From positions 1 to 64,000 of the forward strand of contig NZ_JAFBID010000012.1 of NCBI RefSeq assembly GCF_016811235.1: DNA of 64,000 nt, in the 5' to 3' direction. Below, piece by piece: positions 16,192-25,410 of the stretch (positions are counted from its first letter, which is position 1; each line of letters opens with the position of its first letter). Both the position numbers and the translations under genes were made by a program. The stretch is from Microvirga arabica. GTDB lineage: Bacteria > Pseudomonadota > Alphaproteobacteria > Rhizobiales > Beijerinckiaceae. The notes beneath the pieces are model-generated. The model was not told the DNA's origin. It was given only the letters and a program-made list of their open reading frames with translations, and did no database searches.

Positions 16192-17295
16192 ATGATCGGT
16201 GCCCTTCGCACGCCTGAGCAGCAAATCGTCACCGTCTTCGGCGGGTCGGGCTTCCTGGGCCGCTATGTGGTGAGCCTGCTCGCCCAGCGCGGCTACCGGG
16301 TGCTCGTGCCGACCCGGCAGCCGAACATGGCGAATTTTCTTCCCTTGGGGAAGGTGGGGCAGATCCACCCGATCCATGCCAACCTGCGCAACGAGGATTC
16401 GGTGGCCCATGCGGTGGCCCGGGCCGATCACGTGATCAACCTGGTCGGCATCCTGCAGGAGACGGGGCGCCAGCGCTTCGACACGCTGCAGGCCCAGGCG
16501 CCGGCCATGATCGCGCGGCTGGCCAAGAAGGCGGTCTCGTTCACGCATGTCTCGGCCCTTGGGGCGGATGCGAGCTCGGAGTCGGCCTATGCCCGCTCCA
16601 AGGCCGAGGGCGAGGCGGCTCTGTTGCGGGAGCGGCCGGATGCGGTGATCCTGCGCCCCTCCCTGCTGTTCGGACCCGGGGATAGCTCCTTCACCCGCTT
16701 TGCGACGCTGGCCCGCATGCTGCCCGTCCTGCCCCTGCCGGGCGCCGACACCCGCTTCCAGCCGGTCTATGCGGGCGATGTGGCGGCCGCCATCGTGGCA
16801 TCAGTGGACGGCCGGGTGCCTGCCGGCCGGGTTTACGAACTCGGCGGGCCGGAGACTCGCACCCTACGCCAGATGATGGAGCTCATCTTCGAGGTCACCG
16901 AGCGCAAGCGCACCATCGTGCCCGTGCCGGCCAGTGCCGCCAGGGCCATGGGAAGCGTCATGGGCACGCTCGACTGGCTCACCCTCGGCCTCCTGCCGAA
17001 CGAGCTCGTCACCACCCGCGACCAGGCGATCCTGCTCGAGAGCGACAACGTGGTGTCCGAGAGCGCCGTGGCCGAGGGCCGCACGCTCCAGGGCTTGGGC
17101 ATCAACCCCACCACCATCGAAGCCATCGTGCCGAGCTATCTGGTGCGGTTCCGCAAGACCGGCCAGTTCGACCTCAAGCGCAACGCGACGCAAACGATGC
17201 CGGACCTGCTCGCTCCCCGCTCGGGAGGGCCTGCATCCGACTTCCACCCTGAGCAGGCGTCCGGCCCGGCCATCGGCCAGCAGGCGAGCCGCTGA
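16192..17295 (+). CDS. complex I NDUFA9-like NAD(P)-binding protein
   Basis: It has 367 residues. The Rossmann motif GGSGFLGRYVV begins at residue 17, typical of atypical short-chain dehydrogenases of the NDUFA9 subfamily. HADHVINLVGILQETGRQRF-like wording (here RADHVINLVGILQETGRQRF) and SVTHVSALGADASSE-type blocks (SFTHVSALGADASSES) are the family's hallmarks. Alphaproteobacterial homologues are annotated as complex I accessory-like proteins or ubiquinone-biosynthesis-associated proteins; the catalytic Tyr-x3-Lys occurs as YARSK. GGAGAG precedes the ATG. It is followed by a convergent EI24-family gene. Confidence 0.88.
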   Translation: MIGALRTPEQQIVTVFGGSGFLGRYVVSLLAQRGYRVLVPTRQPNMANFLPLGKVGQIHPIHANLRNEDSVAHAVARADHVINLVGILQETGRQRFDTLQAQAPAMIARLAKKAVSFTHVSALGADASSESAYARSKAEGEAALLRERPDAVILRPSLLFGPGDSSFTRFATLARMLPVLPLPGADTRFQPVYAGDVAAAIVASVDGRVPAGRVYELGGPETRTLRQMMELIFEVTERKRTIVPVPASAARAMGSVMGTLDWLTLGLLPNELVTTRDQAILLESDNVVSESAVAEGRTLQGLGINPTTIEAIVPSYLVRFRKTGQFDLKRNATQTMPDLLAPRSGGPASDFHPEQASGPAIGQQASR

Positions 17296-17308
17296 GGGGC
17301 TTGCCTCT

Positions 17309-18037
17309 TTAGCGGTTCCCGAGAGAGGCTTGGCCCTCCCGGCGGTCCGGGATCGCCGCCCGGCCGCGAGTGAGCCTCTTGTGCAGGTGAACCATCATCA
17401 CGGCGCCGAAGACCGGCGTGATGAGGTTCACCACCGGCACGAGCACCAGGCCGGCCAGTACGGCACCGGCACCGAGCACCGTGCCCCGGTGCTCGGTGCG
17501 CAGGCGCGCCACGTCCTCCGCGGGCCAGAAGCGGCCGGCCGCCAGCTCGAAATACTCGCGCCCGAGCAGATAGGCATTGGCCACGAAGAACGCCCCGATA
17601 TTGATGCCGGGAATGAAGAACAGCAGCAGGGCGACGAGGTTCACGAGCAGCGACAGGCCGGCAAAGCGGATGCCGTAGAGAATGGCCTTGCCGAAGGGCA
17701 GAGCCCGGCCCGGCGCATCGGCCGGATAATCCTTGTGCTCCACCACCTCGGCCACGTCGTCGAGGAAGTAGCCCGCCACGATGGCCGAGACTGCCGGCAG
17801 CAGGTAGATCAGGGCCACGAAAAGCCCGAAGCCCGCGAGGAAGAACGCGAAGCTGTCGATGATCGGATAGCTGGCGCTGAGATCGTGATTGGTGAGGAAG
17901 ATGTCGAACAGCCTCGTCAGGCCGAGCCAGACCAGGACAAGCAGCGCCAGGGTCAATCCGATCGATTTCCAGAGGATGCGCCGCAGCGCGGGCGAGAACA
18001 CCTCGCGGACCGCCGCGAAAACCGATTGGATGAGCAT
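17309..18037 (-). CDS. EI24/CysZ-like integral membrane protein
   Basis: It has 242 residues with about five hydrophobic segments. The blocks NVIFLT-like (here FDIFLTNHD), LIYLLPAVSAIVAGYFLDDV and FFIPGINIGAFFVANAYLLG match the EI24 domain (DUF540/CysZ) family of inner-membrane proteins, in which CysZ takes up sulfate. In alphaproteobacteria the role is not established. The start at 18037 is chosen because GAGGGG lies upstream; an ATG at 18070 is also open. It is divergent from the amine oxidase gene. Confidence 0.85.
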   Translation of the reverse strand: MLIQSVFAAVREVFSPALRRILWKSIGLTLALLVLVWLGLTRLFDIFLTNHDLSASYPIIDSFAFFLAGFGLFVALIYLLPAVSAIVAGYFLDDVAEVVEHKDYPADAPGRALPFGKAILYGIRFAGLSLLVNLVALLLFFIPGINIGAFFVANAYLLGREYFELAAGRFWPAEDVARLRTEHRGTVLGAGAVLAGLVLVPVVNLITPVFGAVMMVHLHKRLTRGRAAIPDRREGQASLGNR

Positions 18038-18097
18038 CTGTCGTTCGTCCCCTCGAAACTTTAAGGCCACGCTTGATGCGCGGCGCGGAGCTTACTT

Positions 18098-19399
18098 ATG
18101 AACGAAGCCGCCGCAAAGCGAGGGGTGGGGAAGCCTGTGCCGTTGAAAACCGGGTTGTCGATCGCCCCTGTGGCGGATCCAGACGTGATCGTCGTGGGCG
18201 CGGGCAGCGCCGGCATCGCGGCGGCGCGGCATCTCCTGGCCCAGGGGCTGACGGTCACGGTCCTGGAGGCCAGAAACCGGATCGGCGGGCGCACGCTCAC
18301 GCGGAGCTTCAAGGGCCACCCGCTCGACCTCGGCGCCCATTGGCTTCATGCAGGTCCCATCAACCCGTTGGTAAAGCTCGGTCGAGAGCGCCGTGAGCCC
18401 CTGCGCCGGGCTCCCGTGGACGGACATTTCTTCGTGCGCGGCCGTCGGGGAAGCCGGGCCGAGAGCGCGGCGCTCGACCGTGCCTTTGCCATGGCCGACC
18501 GGGCCATGACGCAAGCCGCCAGAGCCCGTGAGGATCAGGCGGCCGCCAGGGTCCTGCCGCCCATGGGGCCGCAGGGGCGGCGGGTGGCGGCCATCCACGG
18601 GCTGGTCTCAGGGAGGCCGCTCGACGAGGTCAGCCTGCACGACTTCCCGAGCATGGAATATGCCGACAACCTCTTCATCGCCGGAGGGCTCGGCGCTTAT
18701 GTGGGCCGCTTGGCGTGGGGCCTGCCGATTCGTCTCGGAGCGGCTGTCCGGTCCATCGACTGGTCGGCAGAAGGCGTGCGCGTGGAGAGCAGCGCCGGAA
18801 CGCTGCGCGGGAAAGCCGCCATCGTGACCACGCCCATGGCGGTGCTGCAGCGGGACGCGATCCGCTTCGCTCCCGCCCTGCCGAACGCCATCCGGGAGGC
18901 GATCCACGGCTTCACCCAGGGCGTCTACGAGCATGTGGTGCTGCACTGGCCGGATTCGCCGTTCCGTGGCGCCGACCGCCTGGCGAGCCTCACCGGCACG
19001 CACCGGGAGCCGCCGGGGCTTCTCACCTGCATCGACAACACGCCGTTCCATTTCTTCGAGCTCGACCAGCCCGCAGCCGCAGGCTTCGACCGGCGGGATG
19101 CCCATGCGCCGTTCCGGTTTGCCCGCGCGGTGCTGGCGGAGCATTTCGGCCACCGGGCGATCCGCAACCTCACCACTCTGCACAGCACCGCCTGGCGCAA
19201 CGATCCCTGGTCGCGCGCCTCCTGGGCGGTGGTGCCGCCGGGGCTCTACCCGATCCGCGACATCCTGAAGGCACCGGTCGGCGAGCGGATCTGGTTTGCC
19301 GGCGAGGCGCTGTCACGGGCGCAGTGGGGTACGGCGGGCGGTGCCTGGGAGGAGGGCGAACGGGCCGCCCGGGAGATCGTCAGGCAGTTGGGCGGCTGA
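18098..19399 (+). CDS. FAD-dependent amine oxidase (flavin monoamine oxidase family)
   Basis: It has 433 residues. The FAD dinucleotide motif VVGAGSAGIAAARHL starts at residue 32 and is followed by LEARNRIGGRTLT, the standard amine-oxidase second motif. The C-terminal FAD block is RIWFAGEALSRAQWGTAGGA. The protein should oxidise an amine with release of H2O2; the substrate is unknown. There is no signal peptide, so it acts in the cytoplasm. It is a single gene, convergent with the small gene at 19405. Confidence 0.9.
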   Translation: MNEAAAKRGVGKPVPLKTGLSIAPVADPDVIVVGAGSAGIAAARHLLAQGLTVTVLEARNRIGGRTLTRSFKGHPLDLGAHWLHAGPINPLVKLGRERREPLRRAPVDGHFFVRGRRGSRAESAALDRAFAMADRAMTQAARAREDQAAARVLPPMGPQGRRVAAIHGLVSGRPLDEVSLHDFPSMEYADNLFIAGGLGAYVGRLAWGLPIRLGAAVRSIDWSAEGVRVESSAGTLRGKAAIVTTPMAVLQRDAIRFAPALPNAIREAIHGFTQGVYEHVVLHWPDSPFRGADRLASLTGTHREPPGLLTCIDNTPFHFFELDQPAAAGFDRRDAHAPFRFARAVLAEHFGHRAIRNLTTLHSTAWRNDPWSRASWAVVPPGLYPIRDILKAPVGERIWFAGEALSRAQWGTAGGAWEEGERAAREIVRQLGG

Positions 19400-19404
19400 T
19401 CCGG

Positions 19405-19683
19405 TCAGCTCGGATTGAAGCCCGTTTCCAGCCGCGTGCGGACCCATGCCAAGGCCTGGTCAAGATCGGCGAAAACGGGCGGCGTGACGCTCATCAGGGG
19501 CCCGCAGGGGCCGAAGCCGGCCTCCAGAAACCATCCACCGACCTGCTCCCGCTCGCCCAGGGTTTCCTCTGCCGTCACACGGGAGAGAACGGCCACAGGA
19601 TGCCCGGCGGCGAGGACGAGCTGTCCCTCGTGGCCGCCACCATCGGTCATCACGGATATGGGCTGCAGGGTGATTTCGGGCAT
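19405..19683 (-). CDS. small conserved-looking hypothetical protein
   Basis: It has 92 residues opening MPEITLQPISVMTDGGGHEG and ending DQALAWVRTRLETGFNPS. The pattern of strands followed by a C-terminal helix is plausible for a real small protein. It lies 19 bases after the Crp/Fnr regulator on the same strand and is probably cotranscribed with it. I recognise no family. Confidence 0.6.
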   Translation of the reverse strand: MPEITLQPISVMTDGGGHEGQLVLAAGHPVAVLSRVTAEETLGEREQVGGWFLEAGFGPCGPLMSVTPPVFADLDQALAWVRTRLETGFNPS

Positions 19684-19702
19684 CCGGTATCAGGGCCTCG
19701 GC

Positions 19703-20422
19703 CTATCGATCCTCGTTCTGGAGGCTGAGATAGGTCGAGGTGAACTCGCCCACCTTCTTCAGCCGCTCCCAATCGAGGATGGTCAACGCATCGCCCTGGA
19801 AACGGATCAGTCCTTCCTTGCGCAGTTCCTGCAGCACCCGGTTCACGTGGACGGTCGAGAGCCCCAGCGTGTCGCCGAGCTCGGCCTGCGTGATGGGAAG
19901 CTGGACCGAGTCGCCCTCGGCCCGGCCGACCACTTTGAGACGCAGGTAAAGCTCACAGATCAGGTGCGCCATGTGGGCCGTTGCCGAGAGCCGCCCCATG
20001 GCGGTGAGCCACTCACGGTGGATGGCGCCGTCGATCAGCGTATTGAGCCACAGCAGACGTGTGAGATGGGGAAACTCGTCGGTGATCTTTTCCAGCGTCG
20101 CATGCGGAACGGTGGCGATGCGGCAGGTGGTCAGCGCCAGAACGCCGTGATCCATGGTCTTCAGCAGAAAGCTATGCAGATCGAGGAAATCGCCCGCAAC
20201 ATGGAGGGCGGAAATCTGCCGCCGGCCGTTCGACACGATCTTATATCGGGCGGCAAAACCGTCCAGGAGCAGGGAACTCTCGTTCGGGCGATCCCCCTCG
20301 CGCACGATGTCCTCGTCGGCCTCGACCACCCGAACGCGCGCAATCGCATTTTCCAGGGCTCTCTTCTCTTCGTCCGAGAGCTGATCACGCTGTTCGAGCT
20401 TTAGAATCAGGGGGTTGGTCAT
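19703..20422 (-). CDS. Crp/Fnr-family transcriptional regulator
   Basis: It has 239 residues from ATG 20422 (a GTG at 20482 extends it by 20). An N-terminal cyclic-nucleotide-binding-type beta-roll (VVEADEDIVREGDRPNESSL) is followed by a dimer helix and a winged-helix DNA-binding domain with QAELGDTLGLSTVHVNRVLQ. It lacks the N-terminal cysteine cluster of oxygen-sensing FNR, so it is more like the FixK or small-ligand types. It could be the regulator that reads the FixK-type boxes at 1-6.5 kb, but nothing here proves it. Confidence 0.9.
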   Translation of the reverse strand: MTNPLILKLEQRDQLSDEEKRALENAIARVRVVEADEDIVREGDRPNESSLLLDGFAARYKIVSNGRRQISALHVAGDFLDLHSFLLKTMDHGVLALTTCRIATVPHATLEKITDEFPHLTRLLWLNTLIDGAIHREWLTAMGRLSATAHMAHLICELYLRLKVVGRAEGDSVQLPITQAELGDTLGLSTVHVNRVLQELRKEGLIRFQGDALTILDWERLKKVGEFTSTYLSLQNEDR

Positions 20423-20617
20423 ACGGGTCGTTGTTGAGGGTAGGAACAGCCTGTACTGGCCAAACTCCGTTCTCAGCTGCACTCACATATGTTTATGCTC
20501 AAGATGGTTTTCGGTTTCATTGAGTCGCAGCCCACATTTTCACATTCAGGGGAGCGCCGTGGGTGTCGGGGCGTGCTGTCCGGATGCGGATCGGGGACGC
20601 AACGCCGCCCCTCGGCA

Positions 20618-20995
20618 TCAGGCCAGAAGGGCCTGGATCACCACGGCCGGAGCCTTTTCGCCATACGGTTTGGCGATGAAGACGGCATCGTCAGGCAGCG
20701 AAACGCTCTCCGGCGTCAGATGGCCGGAGGTGATCACGATCAGGATATGGGGCCAGCGGCGGCGGACGAGGTCTGCGAGTTCGAGGCCATCCATGGACCC
20801 CGGCATCTTCACGTCGGTGAACAGCACCCGAATGTCGTCCCGATGCTGGAGGACCTCCAGCGCCGCCTGGGCATGGGCGGTCTCGATCACGTCGAACCCC
20901 GCGTCCGTGAGGGCATCGGCCGTTGCCATCCGGACGAGGAGTTCATCCTCCACGAGGAGCACGACGGGCCGTGAAGAAATCGAATGGCCGTTCAT
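20618..20995 (-). CDS. single-domain response regulator (CheY-like receiver)
   Basis: It has 125 residues and is a receiver domain alone. The acidic pair is at VEDE (residues 16-18), the phosphorylation site is D61 in VLFTDVKMPG, and the conserved Lys lies in FIAKPYG. There is no output domain, so it works by protein-protein contact or as a phosphate relay. No histidine kinase is adjacent. It lies upstream of the Crp/Fnr gene on the same strand but is separated from it by about 200 bases. Confidence 0.9.
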   Translation of the reverse strand: MNGHSISSRPVVLLVEDELLVRMATADALTDAGFDVIETAHAQAALEVLQHRDDIRVLFTDVKMPGSMDGLELADLVRRRWPHILIVITSGHLTPESVSLPDDAVFIAKPYGEKAPAVVIQALLA

Positions 20996-21161
20996 CGGGG
21001 AGATGGTCTCGCGACGGGAGGAAAGTCGGAGTTTAGGTAGATCGGCTCACGCGAATCACGCGGATTAACATATGTTAGCGAGACATGGATTCAAGGAAAA
21101 ACCCCGCAGCGGGCACCGCATCGCCGCGCCGACAAGGGGCTGATCTAATTGCGTGGCGTGC

Positions 21162-22154
21162 TCAGAGCATGCTGGGCAGCACACGATCCGGCGGCTTGTG
21201 GCCGTCCACGAAGGCCCGGATGTTGACGATCACCTTCTCGCCCATGGCGACGCGCCCTTCGTGCGTCGCCGAGCCCATATGCGGCAGGAGCACCACCTTG
21301 CCCTGCTTGGCCAGCCGCACGAGGCGCGGATTGACCGCGGGCTCTTCCTCGAACACGTCGAGGCCCGCGCCCGCGATGGCGCCGGCTTCAATCAGCTTGG
21401 TCAGGGCGCCTTCGTCGATGATCTCGCCGCGGGCCGTGTTCACCAGGATCGCGTCCGGCTTCATGAGCTTGAGGCGCCGTGCGGAGAGCAGGTGGTAGGT
21501 GGCCGGCGTGTGCGGGCAGTTCACGGACACGATGTCCATGCGGGCCAGCATCTGGTCGAGGGATTCCCAGTAGGTCGCCTCGAGCTCCGCCTCGATCTTC
21601 GGCGGCACGTGACGGCGGTTATGGTAGTGGATCGACAGGCCGAAGGCTTTCGCCCGACGGGCGAGCGCCTGGCCGATGCGGCCCATGCCGACGATGCCGA
21701 GACGTTTTCCCGTGATGCGCCGCCCCAGCATCCAGGTAGGCGACCAGCCGGCCCAATCCCCGTCAGGGATCACCCGCGTGCCTTCCGGAAGGCGCCGGGC
21801 CACCGCCAGGATCAGCGCCATGGTCATGTCGGCCGTGTCCTCAGTGAGGACCCCGGGGGTGTTGGTCACGGTGATGCCCTTGGCCACCGCTGCCGACACA
21901 TCGATGTTGTCGACGCCGTTGCCGAAATTGGCGATGAGCTTCAGGTTCGGTCCAGCCTGCCCGATGATGCCCGCATCGATCTCGTCGGTGATGGTGGGAA
22001 CCAGCACGTCGGCCGTCTTGACCGCCTCGCTAAGCTCTTCGGCTGAGAGCGGCTTGTCCTCGAGGTTGAGGCGCGTGTCGAACAACTCGCGCAGGCGCGT
22101 CTCGATCACGTCGGGCAGGCGGCGGGTGACGACGACCAAGGGTCTTTTCTTCAT
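21162..22154 (-). CDS. D-isomer 2-hydroxyacid dehydrogenase (glyoxylate/hydroxypyruvate reductase type)
   Basis: It has 330 residues. The NAD(P) motif GMGRIGQALARRAKAFG is followed by the catalytic Arg in VNTARGEIIDEGAL, the Glu in DVFEEEPAV and the His in LLPHMGSAT, so all three catalytic residues are present. The family reduces glyoxylate or hydroxypyruvate, or oxidises D-glycerate. ATG 22154 has a GAGG upstream; a GTG at 22175 is possible. It is an intact relative of the truncated gene at 270-833, though the two belong to different subfamilies. Confidence 0.9.
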   Translation of the reverse strand: MKKRPLVVVTRRLPDVIETRLRELFDTRLNLEDKPLSAEELSEAVKTADVLVPTITDEIDAGIIGQAGPNLKLIANFGNGVDNIDVSAAVAKGITVTNTPGVLTEDTADMTMALILAVARRLPEGTRVIPDGDWAGWSPTWMLGRRITGKRLGIVGMGRIGQALARRAKAFGLSIHYHNRRHVPPKIEAELEATYWESLDQMLARMDIVSVNCPHTPATYHLLSARRLKLMKPDAILVNTARGEIIDEGALTKLIEAGAIAGAGLDVFEEEPAVNPRLVRLAKQGKVVLLPHMGSATHEGRVAMGEKVIVNIRAFVDGHKPPDRVLPSML

Positions 22155-22319
22155 CGGTTCAAAAACCCTCAGCACTGAAAAAGCCGCGAAGTCTAAAGAG
22201 TTTCACGCTCTCTTAACCCTGGTTCGGCGATCAAGGGAGACGACCCGCCGCGTGGCGGCATCCGTCAAGCTTATCTACCAGAGCCTGCCATCCAAGACAA
22301 AGTCATGATCGAGGAACCC

Positions 22320-22853
22320 ATGCGCAAGATCGTCCTTGCCCTTGCTGTCGTGAGCCTGAGCGCCGGCGCGGCCCTTGCGCAGCAGCCTCCGGGCGGACGC
22401 CTCGGCACGGGCCTGCCCGTGCCCCGCTATGTCAGCCTCAAGACCGACCGGGTGAACCTGCGAGAAGGCCCGTCCAAGGATCACCGGACCGCCTGGGTGT
22501 TCCAGCGCGCGGGCCTCCCTGTGGAGATCATCGCCGAATACGAGACCTGGCGGCGCATCCGCGATTCGGAGGGCACGGAGGGATGGGTGCTCCATTCGCT
22601 CCTGTCGGGGCGCCGCACCGCCCTCGCCATGCCCTGGGCCAAGGGCGACCAGCCCCCGATCAGCCTGTTCGACCGGGCCGACGAGAAGAGCGCCGTGGTG
22701 GCCCATCTCCAGCCCGGCGTGATCACCAACATTAAGGGCTGCGACGGCCGGTGGTGCCGGGTGATGATCGCCATGGAGGGCGCCCGCGACGTGGACGGCT
22801 ACATCCAGCAGGAGAAGCTGTGGGGCGTCTATCCCAACGAGACGGTCGAGTAG
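22320..22853 (+). CDS. exported SH3-domain protein
   Basis: It has 177 residues from ATG 22320, which has GAGGAA 5 bases upstream. The signal peptide is MRKIVLALAVVSLSAGAALA. Two bacterial SH3 domains follow; the first holds KTDRVNLREGPSKDHRTAWV and EGTEGWVLHSLLSGRR. Such periplasmic SH3 proteins bind cell-wall material, and many are conserved in Rhizobiales (the exact ligand is unknown). It stands alone, divergent from the dehydrogenase. Confidence 0.85.
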   Translation: MRKIVLALAVVSLSAGAALAQQPPGGRLGTGLPVPRYVSLKTDRVNLREGPSKDHRTAWVFQRAGLPVEIIAEYETWRRIRDSEGTEGWVLHSLLSGRRTALAMPWAKGDQPPISLFDRADEKSAVVAHLQPGVITNIKGCDGRWCRVMIAMEGARDVDGYIQQEKLWGVYPNETVE

Positions 22854-22926
22854 GCCTTTACCGATTTATCAAGTTTTTTCGGGCTAGAAGGCAACATCGT
22901 AACCCAATTGGCGGAAGCCTTCTCCC

Positions 22927-23073
22927 ATGACCCTGAACCTGAGCTTCAAGCTGCTCCCGATCCTGGCCATTGTGCTGGGTATCGCCTCCCTGGTCGTTCC
23001 CCGTTTTCTCAACGTTTTCGTGGCAATCTTCCTGATCGCCTACGGCCTCGTGGGCTACGGCTTCATTCGCTGA
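22927..23073 (+). CDS. DUF3096-like tiny membrane protein
   Basis: It encodes 48 residues: MTLNLSFKLLPILAIVLGIA is followed by SLVVPRFLNVFVAIFLIAYG and a short end. Two membrane helices around a PRFLN turn are typical of DUF3096 proteins. A purine-rich stretch (GGCGGAAG) lies about 12 bases before the ATG. The function of the family is not known. It is followed at once by a type A palindromic repeat. Confidence 0.7.
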   Translation: MTLNLSFKLLPILAIVLGIASLVVPRFLNVFVAIFLIAYGLVGYGFIR

Positions 23074-23096
23074 AAAGTTAAGAGCCCTCTCTACAA

Positions 23097-23239
23097 TGTC
23101 ATTCCGGGGCCGCGCAGCGGAGCCCGGAATCCATAAACACCAGCATCTCAGGATAAAGCACCTGTCGGTGCGATTTGCCTTGCACCGTCAGCGGTTATGG
23201 ATTCCGGGCTCGGCTCTTGCGAGCCGCCCCGGAATGACA
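23097..23239. repeat. type A palindromic intergenic repeat, copy 1
   Basis: The ends are inverted: TGTCATTCCGGGG at the left and CCCCGGAATGACA at the right. Inside, CCCGGAATCCATAA faces TTATGGATTCCGGG, so the RNA or DNA could fold into a long interrupted hairpin. A second copy is at 62442-62579. It lies between the convergent tiny gene and the EamA gene and may act as a terminator for both. Confidence 0.8.
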
Positions 23240-23246
23240 ATGCTGT

Positions 23247-24122
23247 TCAAACAACCCGGCGCCTTATGAGACGCGGGCCGAACACGTTGAAGGCGAGCCC
23301 CAGCACGATCACAGCCCCGCCGACGGCCTCGATCGGGTGCATGTCCTCCCCGAGGATCAGGACTGAGCCCAGGATCCCGGCAACGGGCACGAAGAGCGCG
23401 AAGGGCGTCACCGTGGCGGCCGGGTGGCGGGACAGCAGATAGGCCCAGATCCCGAAAGCGAAGATCGTGGTCGGATAGGCGAGATACGCCACCGCCGCGA
23501 GCGTCCCGCCGTCCATGCGGGTCAGGGCGGCGATCACCTGATCCGGTCCGTCGAGCCACAGGGACAGTCCCAGCAGCGGCAGCGGCGCGACCAGGCTCGA
23601 CCAGACGATATAGCCCAGCATATCGACCCGACCGGCCCGCTTGGACACGATGTTGGCCACACCCCAGCAGGCGGCGGCGATCACCGTCATGAGGAAGGGT
23701 CCGGCGCCCCCGCCGGTCAGGCGCGGCCAGGCGATGAGGACGAGACCCAGGCCGGCCACCAAGCCGCCGGCAACCTGATGCGGCCCGGGCCGTTCGTTCA
23801 TCAGGAATGCGGCAAAGAGGACCGTGAAGAAGACCTGCGCCTGCATGACCACCGAGGCGAGGCTTGCCGGCATGCCGAATGAGATGGCGGCAAAGAGCAA
23901 TCCGAACTGGGCGACCCCGAGGAAGAACCCGTAGGCCACCACGTTCGTCCAGCCCGTCTTCGGGCGCGGGATGAAGAAGACCGCCGGGATTGCGGCGAAG
24001 AGGAAGCGAAGGGCCGCCAGCAGCAGGGGCGGCGTGGTGCCGACCCCGAGCTTGATGACCACGAAGCTCAGGCCCCAGATGACCGTGACCAGAAGAGCGA
24101 AGAGAGTATGGCTGAGCGGCAT
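23247..24122 (-). CDS. EamA-family (drug/metabolite) membrane transporter
   Basis: It has 291 residues and about ten hydrophobic helices in two EamA repeats. The opening LLVTVIWGLSFVVIKLGVG and the second-repeat piece FGIWAYLLSRHPAATVTPFA are typical of the 10-helix EamA/YdcZ group. It moves an unknown metabolite, often an amino acid or purine, across the inner membrane. It lies 36 bases downstream of irr on the same strand, so the two may be cotranscribed. Confidence 0.9.
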   Translation of the reverse strand: MPLSHTLFALLVTVIWGLSFVVIKLGVGTTPPLLLAALRFLFAAIPAVFFIPRPKTGWTNVVAYGFFLGVAQFGLLFAAISFGMPASLASVVMQAQVFFTVLFAAFLMNERPGPHQVAGGLVAGLGLVLIAWPRLTGGGAGPFLMTVIAAACWGVANIVSKRAGRVDMLGYIVWSSLVAPLPLLGLSLWLDGPDQVIAALTRMDGGTLAAVAYLAYPTTIFAFGIWAYLLSRHPAATVTPFALFVPVAGILGSVLILGEDMHPIEAVGGAVIVLGLAFNVFGPRLIRRRVV

Positions 24123-24158
24123 CGAAATAATCCGGAAGCCGCTTGAAGAGGCTGGTGA

Positions 24159-24626
24159 TTAAGCCTTGCGACGCAGGCGCACGATCACCTCGACGCCCGC
24201 CACTTCCATGCCCTCGGGCGGCTGGGGCAGGTCGGCGACGCTCAGCCCTGAGGAGGGCATGTCCACGAGTTCGCCCTCTTCCTCCAGGAAGAAGTGGTGG
24301 TGCTCGGTGGGGTTGGTGTCGAAATAGGCCTTGGCGCCGTCTACCGCGAGCTGGCGCAGGAGGCCGGCTTCCGTGAACTGGTGCAGGGTGTTGTAGACGG
24401 TTGCCAGTGACACCGGCACGCGGGCGCGGGACGCCTCGTCGAAGAGCATTTCGGCCGTGATGTGACGGTCGCCCTTGCCGAACAGGAGCCAGCCCAGGGA
24501 TACGCGCTGGCGGGTCGGGCGCAGGCCCACGCGCCGCAGCTTGTCCCGCAATTCGGACACGGGGCAGCCCTTCCGGTGAGCCGGAGCGGTGGTGGACGCG
24601 ATGTAGGCGGACAAAGGATCGGTCAT
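24159..24626 (-). CDS. irr: iron response regulator Irr (Fur family)
   Basis: It has 155 residues from ATG 24626. An N-terminal GCPV (residues 20-23) matches the heme-regulatory Cys-Pro motif. A winged helix (LRRVGLRPTRQRVSLGWLLF, SLATVYNTLHQFTEAG) and the His triplet TEHHHFF (H109-H111), which binds the second heme, follow. These are the hallmarks of Irr, which controls heme synthesis and iron genes in Rhizobiales and is degraded when heme is present. The longer frame to 24719 lacks homology. Its divergent neighbour is fabA, the usual arrangement in this order. I found no clear iron-control element in the 262-base gap. Confidence 0.93.
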   Translation of the reverse strand: MTDPLSAYIASTTAPAHRKGCPVSELRDKLRRVGLRPTRQRVSLGWLLFGKGDRHITAEMLFDEASRARVPVSLATVYNTLHQFTEAGLLRQLAVDGAKAYFDTNPTEHHHFFLEEEGELVDMPSSGLSVADLPQPPEGMEVAGVEVIVRLRRKA

Positions 24627-24888
24627 GTCACGGAACTGAATGGACGAATGCGCGCTTCTAACATCACGATAATAAGAAAGCGAGAGGGCTGCCGCAAGGC
24701 TGCCCCCCGGATGGCTCATGGGAGCATGGTCCTTGGCAGGGTTCCTGGGATGATGGTTGGAGGCCGCAAAGAATCCCGGCCAGGGTCCCTTTGATGGACG
24801 GCCAAGCCTGTGCTACCAGAGCCGCATCATGGCCCCGAGGCTTTCTTGAGGCCCTTTTGAGACCCTAGGGAAAGGATCGGCACCCGGC

Positions 24889-25410
24889 ATGGCCCGCCAG
24901 TCCAGCTTTAATTATGAAGAGCTCCTTGCCTGCGGGCGCGGAGAGTTGTTCGGCCCCGGCAACGCGCAATTGCCGCTCCCGCCCATGCTGATGTTCGACC
25001 GCATCACCTCCATCGGCGAGGATGGCGGCGCCTATGGCAAGGGCCATGTGGTGGCGGAACTCGACGTGCGGCCGGACCTCTGGTTCTTCCCCTGCCACTT
25101 CAAGGGCGACCCGGTGATGCCGGGCTGCCTCGGCCTTGATGCCCTCTGGCAGATGACCGGCTTCTTCCTCGGCTGGGGCGGCTCTCCGGGCCGCGGTCGT
25201 GCGCTCGGCGTCGGCGAGGTGAAGTTCTCCGATCAGGTGCTGCCCACCGTCAAGAAGGTGGTCTACGGCGTCGATCTCAAGCGCGTGTTCCGCTCCAAGC
25301 TGGTGCTCGGCATCGCCGACGGCTGGCTCGAGGCCGACGGACGCCGGATCTACGAGGCCAAGGACATGCGCGTCGGGCTGTTCCAGGCCGAAGCCCCGGT
25401 CGGCGGCTAG
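24889..25410 (+). CDS. fabA: 3-hydroxydecanoyl-ACP dehydratase/isomerase FabA
   Basis: It has 173 residues, the usual length. The catalytic pair is H70 in [14 protein letters not shown] and D84 in [11 protein letters not shown], at the same numbers as in the E. coli enzyme. It dehydrates 3-hydroxydecanoyl-ACP and isomerises it to the cis-3 product, the branch point to unsaturated fatty acids. It is followed by fabB and fabI on the same strand, completing a type II fatty-acid unit, and lies divergent from irr. Confidence 0.97.
   Translation: MARQSSFNYEELLACGRGELFGPGNAQLPLPPMLMFDRITSIGEDGGAYGKGHVVAELDVRPDLWFFPCHFKGDPVMPGCLGLDALWQMTGFFLGWGGSPGRGRALGVGEVKFSDQVLPTVKKVVYGVDLKRVFRSKLVLGIADGWLEADGRRIYEAKDMRVGLFQAEAPVGG

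Noticed and set aside
24627..24888. Iron control element (TTAGAA-N-TTCTAA type) between irr and fabA
   Set aside because: A TTCTAA occurs near 24657 but has no properly spaced partner.
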